DNA of 64,000 nt from Streptomyces sp. DI166 (GTDB taxonomy: Bacteria; Actinomycetota; Actinomycetes; Streptomycetales; Streptomycetaceae): contig NZ_FLSP01000036.1 of NCBI RefSeq assembly GCF_900091315.1, positions 1 through 64,000 on the forward strand, in the 5' to 3' direction. Each line of letters begins with the position of its first letter. The first letter of the stretch is position 1. Shown here in pieces: positions 7,787 to 16,396 of this stretch. The translations under genes and the position numbers were made by a program. The notes under the pieces are model-generated. The model had not been told where the DNA came from. It saw only the letters and a program-made list of their open reading frames with translations, and ran no database searches.

Positions 7787-8196
7787 CGCAGCAGAAAGCG
7801 GAGGAGCAGCCGGGCATTGCCGCGGCCATCGTCGTCAGCGAGGGGCGCGTGCTAATGGTGCGGCGCCGGGTCAGCGAGGGACAGCTCTCGTGGCAGTTCC
7901 CGGCTGGTGAGGTCGAGCCCGGCGAGGCGCGTGAAGACGCCGCCGTACGGGAGACCCGGGAGGAGACCGGCCTGGACGTGGCCGCCATAAAGCTGCTCGG
8001 CGAGCGGGTCCATCCGAAGACTGGCCGGCTGATGTCCTACACGGCCTGCGAGGTGATGGGCGGCACCGCTCACGTAGCCGACACCGACGAGTTGGCCGAA
8101 CTCGCTTGGGTCGCCCATGACGAGATCCCGCATTACGTGCCGTACGGGTTGTTCGAGCCTGTGCAGGAATACCTCGACGCAACCCTGTCTGCCTGA
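7783..8196 (+). CDS. Nudix hydrolase
   Basis: 137 residues from GTG 7783, overlapping the preceding stop (GTGA), which implies translational coupling. The Nudix box at residues 42-64 is complete: a Gly, five residues, Glu, seven residues, then RETREETGL. The family cleaves nucleoside diphosphates linked to another group, using Mg2+. Unlike the upstream HTH-Nudix protein, all catalytic acids are present, so the pair looks like an active enzyme plus a sensor or regulator. The exact substrate is unknown. Confidence 0.88.
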   Translation: MTQQKAEEQPGIAAAIVVSEGRVLMVRRRVSEGQLSWQFPAGEVEPGEAREDAAVRETREETGLDVAAIKLLGERVHPKTGRLMSYTACEVMGGTAHVADTDELAELAWVAHDEIPHYVPYGLFEPVQEYLDATLSA

Positions 8197-8293
8197 GCAC
8201 TCCCCTCTCAAGGTGGCGGTCTCGTGATCTCGAATGAGTGTGCTGTCGTCGTCGGGGCGGAGTGGCGGCACTGACCGCCGTCGTCTCTCTCCG

Positions 8294-8515
8294 CCGGGAC
8301 GCGTCCGGTCTCGGTCACCACGTGACGGGGAATCTGGAAATGCAGCTCCGTACGCCGAGGGACGTGGAGCGGGCGCAGGATCTGTTGCCGGGTGAGTTAC
8401 CCGCGGCGTGATCTCTTGTCGGCCCTTGGCCGGGCGTGTTTGGCGGCTGGTCCGTGGCCGTCGGGAGATGCCTATCGACGTATGGGCAGGGAGTGCCGAT
8501 GGATGATCAATGACG
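8294..8515. repeat. Right copy of about 220-bp direct repeat
   Basis: This aligns over its whole length to 1688-1911. The part 8295-8411 is an open but headless stretch of 38 codons plus TGA matching the DUF5655 C-terminus (SGLGHHVTGNLEMQLRTPRD). Similarity continues about 105 bp beyond the stop and ends at TCAATGACG. It lies just downstream of the Nudix gene. Confidence 0.8.
8295..8411 (+). pseudogene. C-terminal remnant of a DUF5655 gene
   Basis: 38 codons and a TGA correspond to the last 38 residues of the gene at 909-1805, with about two thirds identical residues. The frame is intact but there is no start codon or 5' part. Divergence from the intact copy means the duplication is not recent, or that the remnant came from a different allele brought in with this DNA. 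It marks a probable recombination border between the nucleotide-handling block and the pPIWI-RE cassette. Confidence 0.75.
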
Positions 8516-8678
8516 AGCGGCTACCCGCGATCCCGTTCTATGTAGTCCCGTCCTGCCGTGCCAGTGAGCAGCGTGCCTGACCCCGAGATCGGCCGCTATC
8601 AGGGGCGGTTCACGGCGTCTACGACCAGTCGCACGGCTGGATCAGTAGCGCTTGGATACGACACCGCTAACCGCCATC

Positions 8679-8710
8679 GGCCGGCCCAGGAGGCGGGCCG
8701 GCCTTTCCTT
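8679..8710. terminator. Hairpin terminator after the pPIWI-RE cassette
   Basis: GGCCGGCCC (8679-8687) pairs with GGGCCGGCC (8695-8703) across a 7-nt loop. On the plus strand the tail is TTTCCTT. The hairpin lies 38 bp beyond the minus-strand stop of the PIWI-like gene, so it may stop transcription from either side. Confidence 0.55.
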
Positions 8711-8740
8711 CTGGCATCGTCCCAGTGACGCGCCCATGGG

Positions 8741-11707
8741 CTACTCGTCGGCTGCGTCATCTCCCTGTTCCTCGGGCGGCGCCGACCGCCGGTACTGAGG
8801 GTGGTCGAGGTCGAGCTGTTTGGCTGCGTGCAAGGGAACGGGGTAGCGGGAGCGGTCGGACCAAGCGATGGTCTGGTGACACAAGCGCGCGGTCGCCCGT
8901 GCGAGCATCGTCCGGTCGACCCCATCGGCTACACCGACGGGGTAGATCTCGGTCGCTGTGACGGCCCACCACGGAGCCTTAAGCTCATTCGTTTCCCGCT
9001 CCCCCTCCTCCCCGCCCTTGCCCGGGTCGGCATCCCAGCGAGTGATGGACTTGCCCAGGTCTCCGCCCTTGGCTTGATAGTTGCGCGGGATGTTGAACAG
9101 GATCCAGAAGGGATTCCCGAAGTCCACCTCGGCACGGTGTAGTTTGGCCGATGCGAACAGGATGGATTCCTTTTCGGTGTCCGGATCGCTCTCGCGAGGG
9201 ACGGGAACGTACTGGGGCACCTCGTCCGCCGCGACGTTCATCCGGATGACCGCGCTCGGCTTCTTGCGCGGTGCGTTCCTGCCTTTGCCGTACCCCGGCA
9301 GCCAGGTGCGCGGATCGGTGATGTCCTCTTCCTGATAGCTCTGATTCTCGTTGTGGAGGCCCGTCCACATCCGTCGGCAGGCGTGCCCGTCGACCATGAC
9401 GACATAGCCCATGTCGGGTTCCAGCTCGTCGCGGACGAGGCTGGAGAGGGCATCTTCGACGTGTGCTGCTGCTTCCGCCCAGCGTTCCTTGTCCGTCTCG
9501 CCTTTGCCGTCGACGTGGAGTGCGTAGTCACTGGCGTGGAAGGCGGCGATTGCCTCCCGGTAGGGCACCCAGGCCCCGATTTGCGGCGTCCACGCTCGCA
9601 TCGTCCAGGCGTCGCCCTCCTCCTCCGGCGGGAACAGGGCGGTGGCAACGATGATGCGTTTGGTGTGCTTGCCGTCGGCGGTCTTGGCTTGCCGGCGGGC
9701 GTGGATCCCGCAGTAGACGAGTTTCCCCGCCTCGCGTCCCTTCCGGTCCTTCGCGATGGCCCGCGCGAGGCGCTGGTCGATGATCCCAAGTGAGCGGTAC
9801 AGGTCGAGGAGCGCCATGTAAGCGGCGTGGTCTTTCCCCGGCTTCGGAGGACTGATTTCTATTGCGGGGTTTCCGAAGGATCCCGGTTTCATTCCCGTGG
9901 TGAACTGACAGACGAAGCCCTTCTTGGCCAGGAAGCGGCGGACTTGGAACTTTCCGTCATAGCGCTCCTTGCGCAGCAGGAAGGCGTTTCGCTTCTCTCC
10001 GTCCTTCTTCTTCAGGGCCGGGATCTCGGTCTCGCACCAGGCGCCGACCATTACCTGCGACTCGCTGTCGGCGAAGTCGTCTTCGAGGGATTTGAACTCC
10101 ACGGTCCGGTTGATGGCGTCGCCGTGTGACAGGAAGCGCTCGGCCTGGCGGAACACCACGCTGATGCCGGGAGCGAGGAAGACCTCCTCGCCCGGCGAGG
10201 GATCGCCGATGGGCGGGCCGTCCGGGAAGGCCAGGGACAGCGCGTTGATCATGCGAAGGCGGGTGTTCCAGCGGTACCACAGGCATACGATCCGCAGGTG
10301 CTCGAAACCCTGTGCCTTCACGGAAGCCGTGATCTCTTCGGGTGGGGGAAAGCCAATGCTGTGGAGGAGTTCGCCGGCCTCGATACGGCTTGCACGCTCC
10401 TGCGGGGCCATCTTCTGTTTGTCCGTGGGGCGCGGCTCGAAGGTCATCGGTTCCACCGTGAAGTCGACCCAGGTGGCCTTCTCGCCCAGCACTTTGGAGA
10501 CGTGTTCGGCCAGGAGCCGCAGGTGGAGGGTGCCAGGTCCCGTGCCGACAGCGAAGTTGTCGTTCTGCGGCATGAGCGGGCGGATGACGCCGGCGTCAGG
10601 GGTGATGAACGAGGGGAATTCCCCCTTCTCGGCGGCCCTTTCCAGCAGGTCCCGCTCCTCGGTGACGCGTGCCTGCAGGGCTTGCAGGACGCTGATGTCC
10701 ATCTCGTCGCGTGCGAGCAGTTCCAGGGCGCGCTGGTTGACGGCGCGGACGTTGCCGTTGCGTACTAGCTCGGTGTGCAGGATGGGAAGGCCGTCGCTGC
10801 CCTGGTAGATGTGCGTGGACTTCGCGTAGACCATGTTGCTGTGGACGCGGGTGACATGTGCGTCCAGGAAGATGACCGGGTGAATGACGTTGGGCTCGGT
10901 CTTCATGACCACCGAGAGCCGGGACATCGCGTACTGGGCCTTGGTGGCCTCGTTGACCTCGGTTGCGTCGTCACGGAGGTTGTACTTGCGTCCGAAAGGG
11001 TGATCCCAGGCGATGAGGCCGCCCCGGCTGTCGGGAAGGTAGGTGACTTCCCTTTTGTTTGGGTTGGCTTTCCAGCCGATCGTGCGATTCTTGTAGACCT
11101 GTTCGCCGTTGGCGTCGAGCTTGGGGGAGCCGTCCTTCTCCTTCGCGGCGACCTTCTCAGTGATCGGGACGAGGTCGTAGATAGTGAACTTTTCTTGGGC
11201 GAGCTTCTTGGAGATCACCCAGGGCACGGCCACGTACATCCAGTCGGGACATTTCGGCTGCCTGCCGGACACCGGCTTGAGGAAGCGCGTCATCTCGAAC
11301 TCCTGCTCGGGCGTGTTCGCGATGGCTTCGGCCACCGGCGGTACATCGAGGAGGACGGCCTGGTCGGTGTTCAGCCCCTTGCTGTAGCCGACGACGCACC
11401 GGAAGACGTGGCGCAGGGTCTCGTCGTCGATCTTCTCCAGTGACACCAGGAAGTTGAGGTACCGGTCGAGGTGGACGTAGCCGCCGGTCTTGAACTTCAG
11501 GTAGGTCAGGGCGGTTGAATACGGCAGATTCTTCTTCTCGTCCGGATGCTGCTGGCTCTTCTGCTCGTCGTCTCGGCCGCCTTTCAGCTTCTCCCATTCA
11601 TCCCGCACGCTGCGCGGGAAGAGCCGTACGTACACCTTCTGGCCCTGGACGAGTTCGGGGGTGCAGCGCAGGGTGAGGGTGCTCGGGAGAGTGGTGGTGT
11701 CGCTCAA
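8741..11707 (-). CDS. pPIWI-RE family PIWI-like protein
   Basis: 988 residues from TTG 11707, preceded by GAAAGAG; upstream codons overlap the helicase tail and look like shadow sequence. The protein fits the prokaryotic pPIWI_RE family (DUF3962 / RNaseH_pPIWI_RE): a long N-terminal and MID-like part, then an RNase H-fold PIWI module. The C-terminal segment has WAVTATEIYP and SRYPVPLHAAKQLDLDHP, whose Glu and Arg are good candidates for the invariant residues that name the family. These Argonaute relatives were predicted by comparative genomics (Burroughs, Iyer and Aravind, 2013) to act with a helicase and nuclease in defence. Both partners lie immediately upstream in the same operon. Confidence 0.85.
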   Translation of the reverse strand: MSDTTTLPSTLTLRCTPELVQGQKVYVRLFPRSVRDEWEKLKGGRDDEQKSQQHPDEKKNLPYSTALTYLKFKTGGYVHLDRYLNFLVSLEKIDDETLRHVFRCVVGYSKGLNTDQAVLLDVPPVAEAIANTPEQEFEMTRFLKPVSGRQPKCPDWMYVAVPWVISKKLAQEKFTIYDLVPITEKVAAKEKDGSPKLDANGEQVYKNRTIGWKANPNKREVTYLPDSRGGLIAWDHPFGRKYNLRDDATEVNEATKAQYAMSRLSVVMKTEPNVIHPVIFLDAHVTRVHSNMVYAKSTHIYQGSDGLPILHTELVRNGNVRAVNQRALELLARDEMDISVLQALQARVTEERDLLERAAEKGEFPSFITPDAGVIRPLMPQNDNFAVGTGPGTLHLRLLAEHVSKVLGEKATWVDFTVEPMTFEPRPTDKQKMAPQERASRIEAGELLHSIGFPPPEEITASVKAQGFEHLRIVCLWYRWNTRLRMINALSLAFPDGPPIGDPSPGEEVFLAPGISVVFRQAERFLSHGDAINRTVEFKSLEDDFADSESQVMVGAWCETEIPALKKKDGEKRNAFLLRKERYDGKFQVRRFLAKKGFVCQFTTGMKPGSFGNPAIEISPPKPGKDHAAYMALLDLYRSLGIIDQRLARAIAKDRKGREAGKLVYCGIHARRQAKTADGKHTKRIIVATALFPPEEEGDAWTMRAWTPQIGAWVPYREAIAAFHASDYALHVDGKGETDKERWAEAAAHVEDALSSLVRDELEPDMGYVVMVDGHACRRMWTGLHNENQSYQEEDITDPRTWLPGYGKGRNAPRKKPSAVIRMNVAADEVPQYVPVPRESDPDTEKESILFASAKLHRAEVDFGNPFWILFNIPRNYQAKGGDLGKSITRWDADPGKGGEEGERETNELKAPWWAVTATEIYPVGVADGVDRTMLARATARLCHQTIAWSDRSRYPVPLHAAKQLDLDHPQYRRSAPPEEQGDDAADE

Positions 11708-11739
11708 TGCTGTGATCTCTTTCGGGAAAAAGCGCTGGG

Positions 11740-14700
11740 CTATGCGGAGAGGGCGAGGTCGACGCCGGCGTAGGACAGGAAGGCGTTGACCGCCTCCCCG
11801 TACAGTTCGGCCATCTGCTGGCGTTCTTCCGGCAGCCACCGGGAGGCCATGCGTTCGATGATGCTGGCCAGGTCAGAGCTCCAGGTCTCGTCGTGGAAGG
11901 CGTAGTCCACGAAGTGCAGTTCCATGTTGGTACCGCCGCGTCGTGCTCGGCCGGCGAGCTGGATGAGGGACACCAGCATTCCGGCGACCATCTGTTCCTG
12001 GAGGACGAGGTCCATGGTCGACAACTGCGGGGAGGAACGCAGAATGGTGGCCAAGTGGTCGCGTGCTGCGGTGCGAGCCGTCTGCAGAGCCTGGACGGGA
12101 TCCGACGCACCGGATGCGGGCAACGAGTTGATGCCTGCGGCGTTGACACTGCCGTACATCCAGGTGGGGTCGTCGATGATCAGCGGGGGCCTCACGCACA
12201 GGTAGATGGAGTGGATGGCTGAGCGGAGATTGACGACGATGTTGAGTCCTCTGGCGATGTTAGCCAGTGGGGCGATCAGGATGTCGCCGAATTGGGGGAA
12301 TTCCTCGACCTCTTCGACGGTGATGCGGCGGACCAGTGACGGGTCGGGGAGGTAGCGGACGTTGCTGAGGCGGTCTTCTTCCCGGACGAGGACGCACACG
12401 CGGTGGGAGAGCCCTTTCGCCTTGGCGATGCCGGTGGCGATGTGGCCGCACTGTTCGTAGCTGTTGGCGGTGAGGATCACGCGGGCGCGGGTGCGGGTCG
12501 ATTCCGATTTGGCCAGGCGTGTGAGTTTCCTCGACAGCTTTGTCTCGTACAGGCGTTCACCGATTTCGCGCAGGGCTTCGGGCTTGTCGGAGGGGAACTG
12601 GCCGGCGATCGGGATGCGTTCTCCGGCCTTTCGGTGGCCGTTGCCGTAGGTGACGGCCGAGGACTCGACCAGGATGGATTCTTCCTGGGCGTCGGTCATC
12701 CACCACATCACGGGGGCGTGGACGTGTTCCTTGACCGCCTGGGGAAAGTAGGCCGTGGCGGAGAGCCCGAAGATGGGCCGCTCCACGCCGGCGGTGATCA
12801 GTGAGACGAGTCCGCCGAGTTCCGACACGTAGGTGTGCGGGTCGCCGGCCATGTGCTGCGTGGAGAGCTTGGCGTCCTTCTCCGGGTTCTTCATGCCGGT
12901 GACCCGGTAGCCGTTGATCGGCCTGCCGATTGTTCCGTGCGGAAGTACGTCGGCGATGCCGCCGGAGCGCATCGAGTCGATGATGCGGTTGGCGCTGAGC
13001 AGCCCGGAGTGACGCAGGGACTGGGCGGTGTCGCGCAGAACGGCGAGCGACACGTCCAGTTCGCTCATCAGCGTGCGGATGAGGAGGTGGTCGATGGCCC
13101 GGTTGCGTGTGCGGCCGTCGCTGATCATCGGGGCGAGGGCCTCGTGGAGCCTGAGTTTGAGCGCGTCGCGCTGGTTGATGCCGCGCGGCGACACGACGGC
13201 CCCGAGGACGCTGCTCACTCGTTCCCACTCGGGGTCCAAGAGCATGGGTGTAGGAGCCGTCTCGTCGTCTTCGCCGAGGTCGGGTGCCGGTACCAGGGCG
13301 TTGAGCCGGTGGATGGCCTCGGCGGGAAGCGGCTGGCCGTCGCTGACCTGGTATTCGGGGAACAGGAGGCTGATGAGCTCTCGGTCCTTGGAGCGTGGCA
13401 GGCGCCAGCCCTCGTAGTCGTATTCGTGCCGCAGCCGCGGGACTCGGGCATCGTCGTGGTGGTTGAGGCGGAATGCCTTGGTGCACAGGCCGGTCAGCAG
13501 GGACTCGGCCATGAGCCGGACGTGGCTGACCGGTTCGATGAGTTGGTCCTCGAAGCGCAGAGGAAGGTGCTTGGCCGCGGTGTCCAGCACCTGCGGTTCT
13601 GCGGTCCACGGGCGTCGGGAGTGCAGATCGACGGTGGTGGCGCAGCGGTCGACGGCGACGGCCTGGAAGGCGTCGATCTCGTCGATGATGACGAAATCGC
13701 TGGCGCGGAGCACGAACTCGCGGACGGTGACGGACCGGACCGGGCGGCCGTCGATCTGGATGCCCACCCGCATGGTGCCCTGGATGAAGTTGTGGTGGTT
13801 GGTGACGATCACCGTGGCGTCAGCGGCCTGGTAAGCGGGGGTGAACTTGCCGCAGGTCGGGATCCAGGGGCAGGCCAGAATCTCTCCGCCGCCACGCAGG
13901 CTCAGGCAGTTCTCCTTGCCGGGGCGGTAGATGCCGGCGGAGTCGAGCCAGTGCTGCTGTGCGCATCCATAGGCGAGGTGGTCGACGTCACGGCGGCCTC
14001 GCTTGCCCCATTCCCCGGGGGCGTCGGGGTCCTCCTTGACCAGGGATGCGTGCTTGAGGGCCCGCTCGTGCCGTGAAGACGGCGACATCAGCGGAGCGCA
14101 CGTCGCCAGGTGCTCGGTCTTGCCCGCCTCGTGCAGGATCTCGAGGTCGCGGCTGACGTCCCAGACGGAGGCGAGCGTGGCCTTCACATCAGGGACGAGG
14201 AGGGTGATGCGGTAGCCGTTGAGCGCGGCCCACGAGCCCAGGAGACGGACCAGCACGGACTTACCGGTTCCGGTGGGCGCGTGGAAGATCTGGGTGCTGC
14301 CGGCCAGGAGCTCCAGCACGTTGACGGTGTCGGTGTCACGGGCCTTGACGCGGTCGAGCAGGCCCGTCAGCACCTTGTGCAACCAGGGGCCAGCCTCTGT
14401 GTCCTCGTACTGGGTGTCCAGGAGCTGTGCGATGTCCTTGAGATCTTGGACGTAGACCGGGACCGTGCCGGCGTTGGGCCGGGTGGTGAGGGCGGGCAGC
14501 GTGTCGTGGCCGAGGGGCTGGGTGAATGCGGGAAAGCGGGGGATGGTCACGCGCCCGTGGACGATCTCGTTGCCCTCGGTGCGTTCACTCGTCTCGTACG
14601 TCTGGCCCGGCGCTGCGAAGTCGTGGGGCTTGCGCCGGCTGCTCGGCCGCCGGTAGGGCGCGAGAAGGCTCTTGGTGTAGCCGAGGTAGTCCCCTCCCAG

Positions 14701-15063
14701 CAGGGGGTAGGCCGCGGTGGCGGTGAGAGGATCACCGGCCAGGGTGAACAGCTGGAGGGTGGTCTGCTCGTCCTCTTCGTCGGCGGTGTCCATGGCGCCC
14801 AGGAGGATCCGTGCGGCGGAGGCGAACCGCTTCTCGTCGGCGAGGTCGGGGTTGCTGAGCTTCATCACCTCGGCCACGAGCAGTCGTTCCTCACTGCCCA
14901 GCTCATTCCATCTTTCCCATGCCTGCGGTTTGCAGCTGGCGAAGAACGCCGCGTGGCGGAAGGAGGCCAGCGGCTTGCCGTCATCGTCCTGCTGCGGGAA
15001 GTAGTGTGCGGCCAGGGCAAGCGCGGCGCGGACGAAGGCGTCCCTGACGGTCATCTGGCTCAT
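11740..15063 (-). CDS. DinG/XPD-like helicase of the pPIWI-RE cassette
   Basis: 1107 residues from ATG 15063, which overlaps the nuclease stop as ATGA. The Walker A motif is APTGTGKS (near residues 262-269) and the DEAH-type box is DEID (461-464). Between them lie Cys367, Cys386, Cys398 and Cys404, placed like the Fe-S cluster ligands of DinG and XPD helicases. The C-terminal half carries motif VI-like QLAGRARR. The roughly 250-residue N-terminal extension matches the pPIWI_RE_Z idea but I recognise no other fold there. It probably unwinds nucleic acid for the PIWI protein. It ends 32 bp before that gene. Confidence 0.85.
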   Translation of the reverse strand: MSQMTVRDAFVRAALALAAHYFPQQDDDGKPLASFRHAAFFASCKPQAWERWNELGSEERLLVAEVMKLSNPDLADEKRFASAARILLGAMDTADEEDEQTTLQLFTLAGDPLTATAAYPLLGGDYLGYTKSLLAPYRRPSSRRKPHDFAAPGQTYETSERTEGNEIVHGRVTIPRFPAFTQPLGHDTLPALTTRPNAGTVPVYVQDLKDIAQLLDTQYEDTEAGPWLHKVLTGLLDRVKARDTDTVNVLELLAGSTQIFHAPTGTGKSVLVRLLGSWAALNGYRITLLVPDVKATLASVWDVSRDLEILHEAGKTEHLATCAPLMSPSSRHERALKHASLVKEDPDAPGEWGKRGRRDVDHLAYGCAQQHWLDSAGIYRPGKENCLSLRGGGEILACPWIPTCGKFTPAYQAADATVIVTNHHNFIQGTMRVGIQIDGRPVRSVTVREFVLRASDFVIIDEIDAFQAVAVDRCATTVDLHSRRPWTAEPQVLDTAAKHLPLRFEDQLIEPVSHVRLMAESLLTGLCTKAFRLNHHDDARVPRLRHEYDYEGWRLPRSKDRELISLLFPEYQVSDGQPLPAEAIHRLNALVPAPDLGEDDETAPTPMLLDPEWERVSSVLGAVVSPRGINQRDALKLRLHEALAPMISDGRTRNRAIDHLLIRTLMSELDVSLAVLRDTAQSLRHSGLLSANRIIDSMRSGGIADVLPHGTIGRPINGYRVTGMKNPEKDAKLSTQHMAGDPHTYVSELGGLVSLITAGVERPIFGLSATAYFPQAVKEHVHAPVMWWMTDAQEESILVESSAVTYGNGHRKAGERIPIAGQFPSDKPEALREIGERLYETKLSRKLTRLAKSESTRTRARVILTANSYEQCGHIATGIAKAKGLSHRVCVLVREEDRLSNVRYLPDPSLVRRITVEEVEEFPQFGDILIAPLANIARGLNIVVNLRSAIHSIYLCVRPPLIIDDPTWMYGSVNAAGINSLPASGASDPVQALQTARTAARDHLATILRSSPQLSTMDLVLQEQMVAGMLVSLIQLAGRARRGGTNMELHFVDYAFHDETWSSDLASIIERMASRWLPEERQQMAELYGEAVNAFLSYAGVDLALSA

Positions 15064-16331
15064 GCCCACACCACCCCGGCGCTCTGGCAGACCATCTTGG
15101 CGAAGTCGGTCATGGTCGCGGCTTTCATTCCGTACTTGTGGCAGGTCACGGTCAGCAGGGGGATCTGGTCGGCCCGGTGGTCGGGAACGACGAGCCATTC
15201 GGCGCCGCCCTTGTCGCCCTCGTTGCGGTGCAGGCTCTCGGCCAGGACACGGCCGTGGGTGTAGTCCTTCACATCCACGGTGAAGACGTGCGTTCTCCCG
15301 TCAGGGCCCTTGACCTCGATGCGATGGTCGTAGGCATCGCTCATCGGCCAGAGCCTGACGGCCTCGTCCACATCTGCCAGCGCGGTGGCCAGCCGCTCCC
15401 GCAGAACGGTGTGCAAACGCAGCTCGTGCAGGCCGGGCACGCAGGTGTAGCGCCACACGCCTCGTTTGAGGGCCAGATGCCCCTCAACCGGCTTCGCCTC
15501 CGGCACGGCACCGCTGGTGCCCAGCGCGAGAGCTGCCTCGTGGGGAGCCGGGGTGTCGGGGCTGTCCGGATGCAGCTGCGGCGCGTCTCCGGACGTGGGG
15601 CGGAACATGAAGCTGGCGCCGGTATCGGCGTGGCGGCCGTAGAGGCAGGCGACGCGGTAGTACTCGCGGCCCGCGCTCATCCGCTTGCTGATCTTCATGG
15701 GCCACTTGCACACCGTGCAGGGGAACCACCAGGTGCGGTAGACGGCGTGGTAGGGGATCGGCTCGTAGAAGCCGATCGCGTTGAGGGGCAGGCCGCGCTT
15801 GTTCAGCTCCGCGGTCGTGCCGGCCGGGCATTCCACCAGCGTGGTGCGGTCCTTGACGTACTGGGCGTCACCGCGACCTTTGAGGATCTCGTACATCTGA
15901 TCCTGGTCGATCTCGTCCTGAAGCTGCTCCTCGGTGAACCGCATCCGGCCGATCCGCCGAAGCCGCTTCAAAATCCGGTGCAACTGGGAGGTCTCCCACT
16001 GCAGATCGAAGGCGTTCCCGGTGACGCAGCCTTCGGCGTCGACAACGGGAAAGTCGAGATCGCCGAAGCCGGACCGGTCCAGCCACGGCGGGAGTAGGCC
16101 GTCGATGGGACCGCGCAGCCTTCGACGGAACTCGCCGAACGACAGCGGCACTCCGGGGCCGTACGCGGCGAGCAAGTCCCCGTGGTACCGCATCAGCTTT
16201 TCGGCCCGGTCCCTCGGGCTCAGGTCCGGGGCATTGATCGTCTGACAGGCTTTGATGAAGGTGAAGTTGATCAGGCGGAACGCCTCGAAATGCGAGAACG
16301 TCAGGCCGTCATCATCGACATGGGTCGTCAC
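15060..16331 (-). CDS. Restriction-endonuclease-like protein of the pPIWI-RE cassette
   Basis: 423 residues from GTG 16331. The C-terminal domain has DHRIEVKGPDG followed by VFTVDVKDY. Asp335, Asp353 and Lys355 fit the PD-(D/E)xK core, and a WLVVPDHRA strand follows. The middle holds CTVC (205-208) and Cys229, a possible zinc ribbon. This matches the pPIWI_RE_Y nuclease, the third member of the known three-gene island. It is the first gene of the operon and is translationally coupled to the helicase. Nuclease activity is inferred from motifs. Confidence 0.82.
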   Translation of the reverse strand: MTTHVDDDGLTFSHFEAFRLINFTFIKACQTINAPDLSPRDRAEKLMRYHGDLLAAYGPGVPLSFGEFRRRLRGPIDGLLPPWLDRSGFGDLDFPVVDAEGCVTGNAFDLQWETSQLHRILKRLRRIGRMRFTEEQLQDEIDQDQMYEILKGRGDAQYVKDRTTLVECPAGTTAELNKRGLPLNAIGFYEPIPYHAVYRTWWFPCTVCKWPMKISKRMSAGREYYRVACLYGRHADTGASFMFRPTSGDAPQLHPDSPDTPAPHEAALALGTSGAVPEAKPVEGHLALKRGVWRYTCVPGLHELRLHTVLRERLATALADVDEAVRLWPMSDAYDHRIEVKGPDGRTHVFTVDVKDYTHGRVLAESLHRNEGDKGGAEWLVVPDHRADQIPLLTVTCHKYGMKAATMTDFAKMVCQSAGVVWA

Positions 16332-16396
16332 GGGAGACGACGGTAGAGCACGGGTCTGACAATCCCCCCGGAACGGCCTCGGACGGCCCTAAAAGA

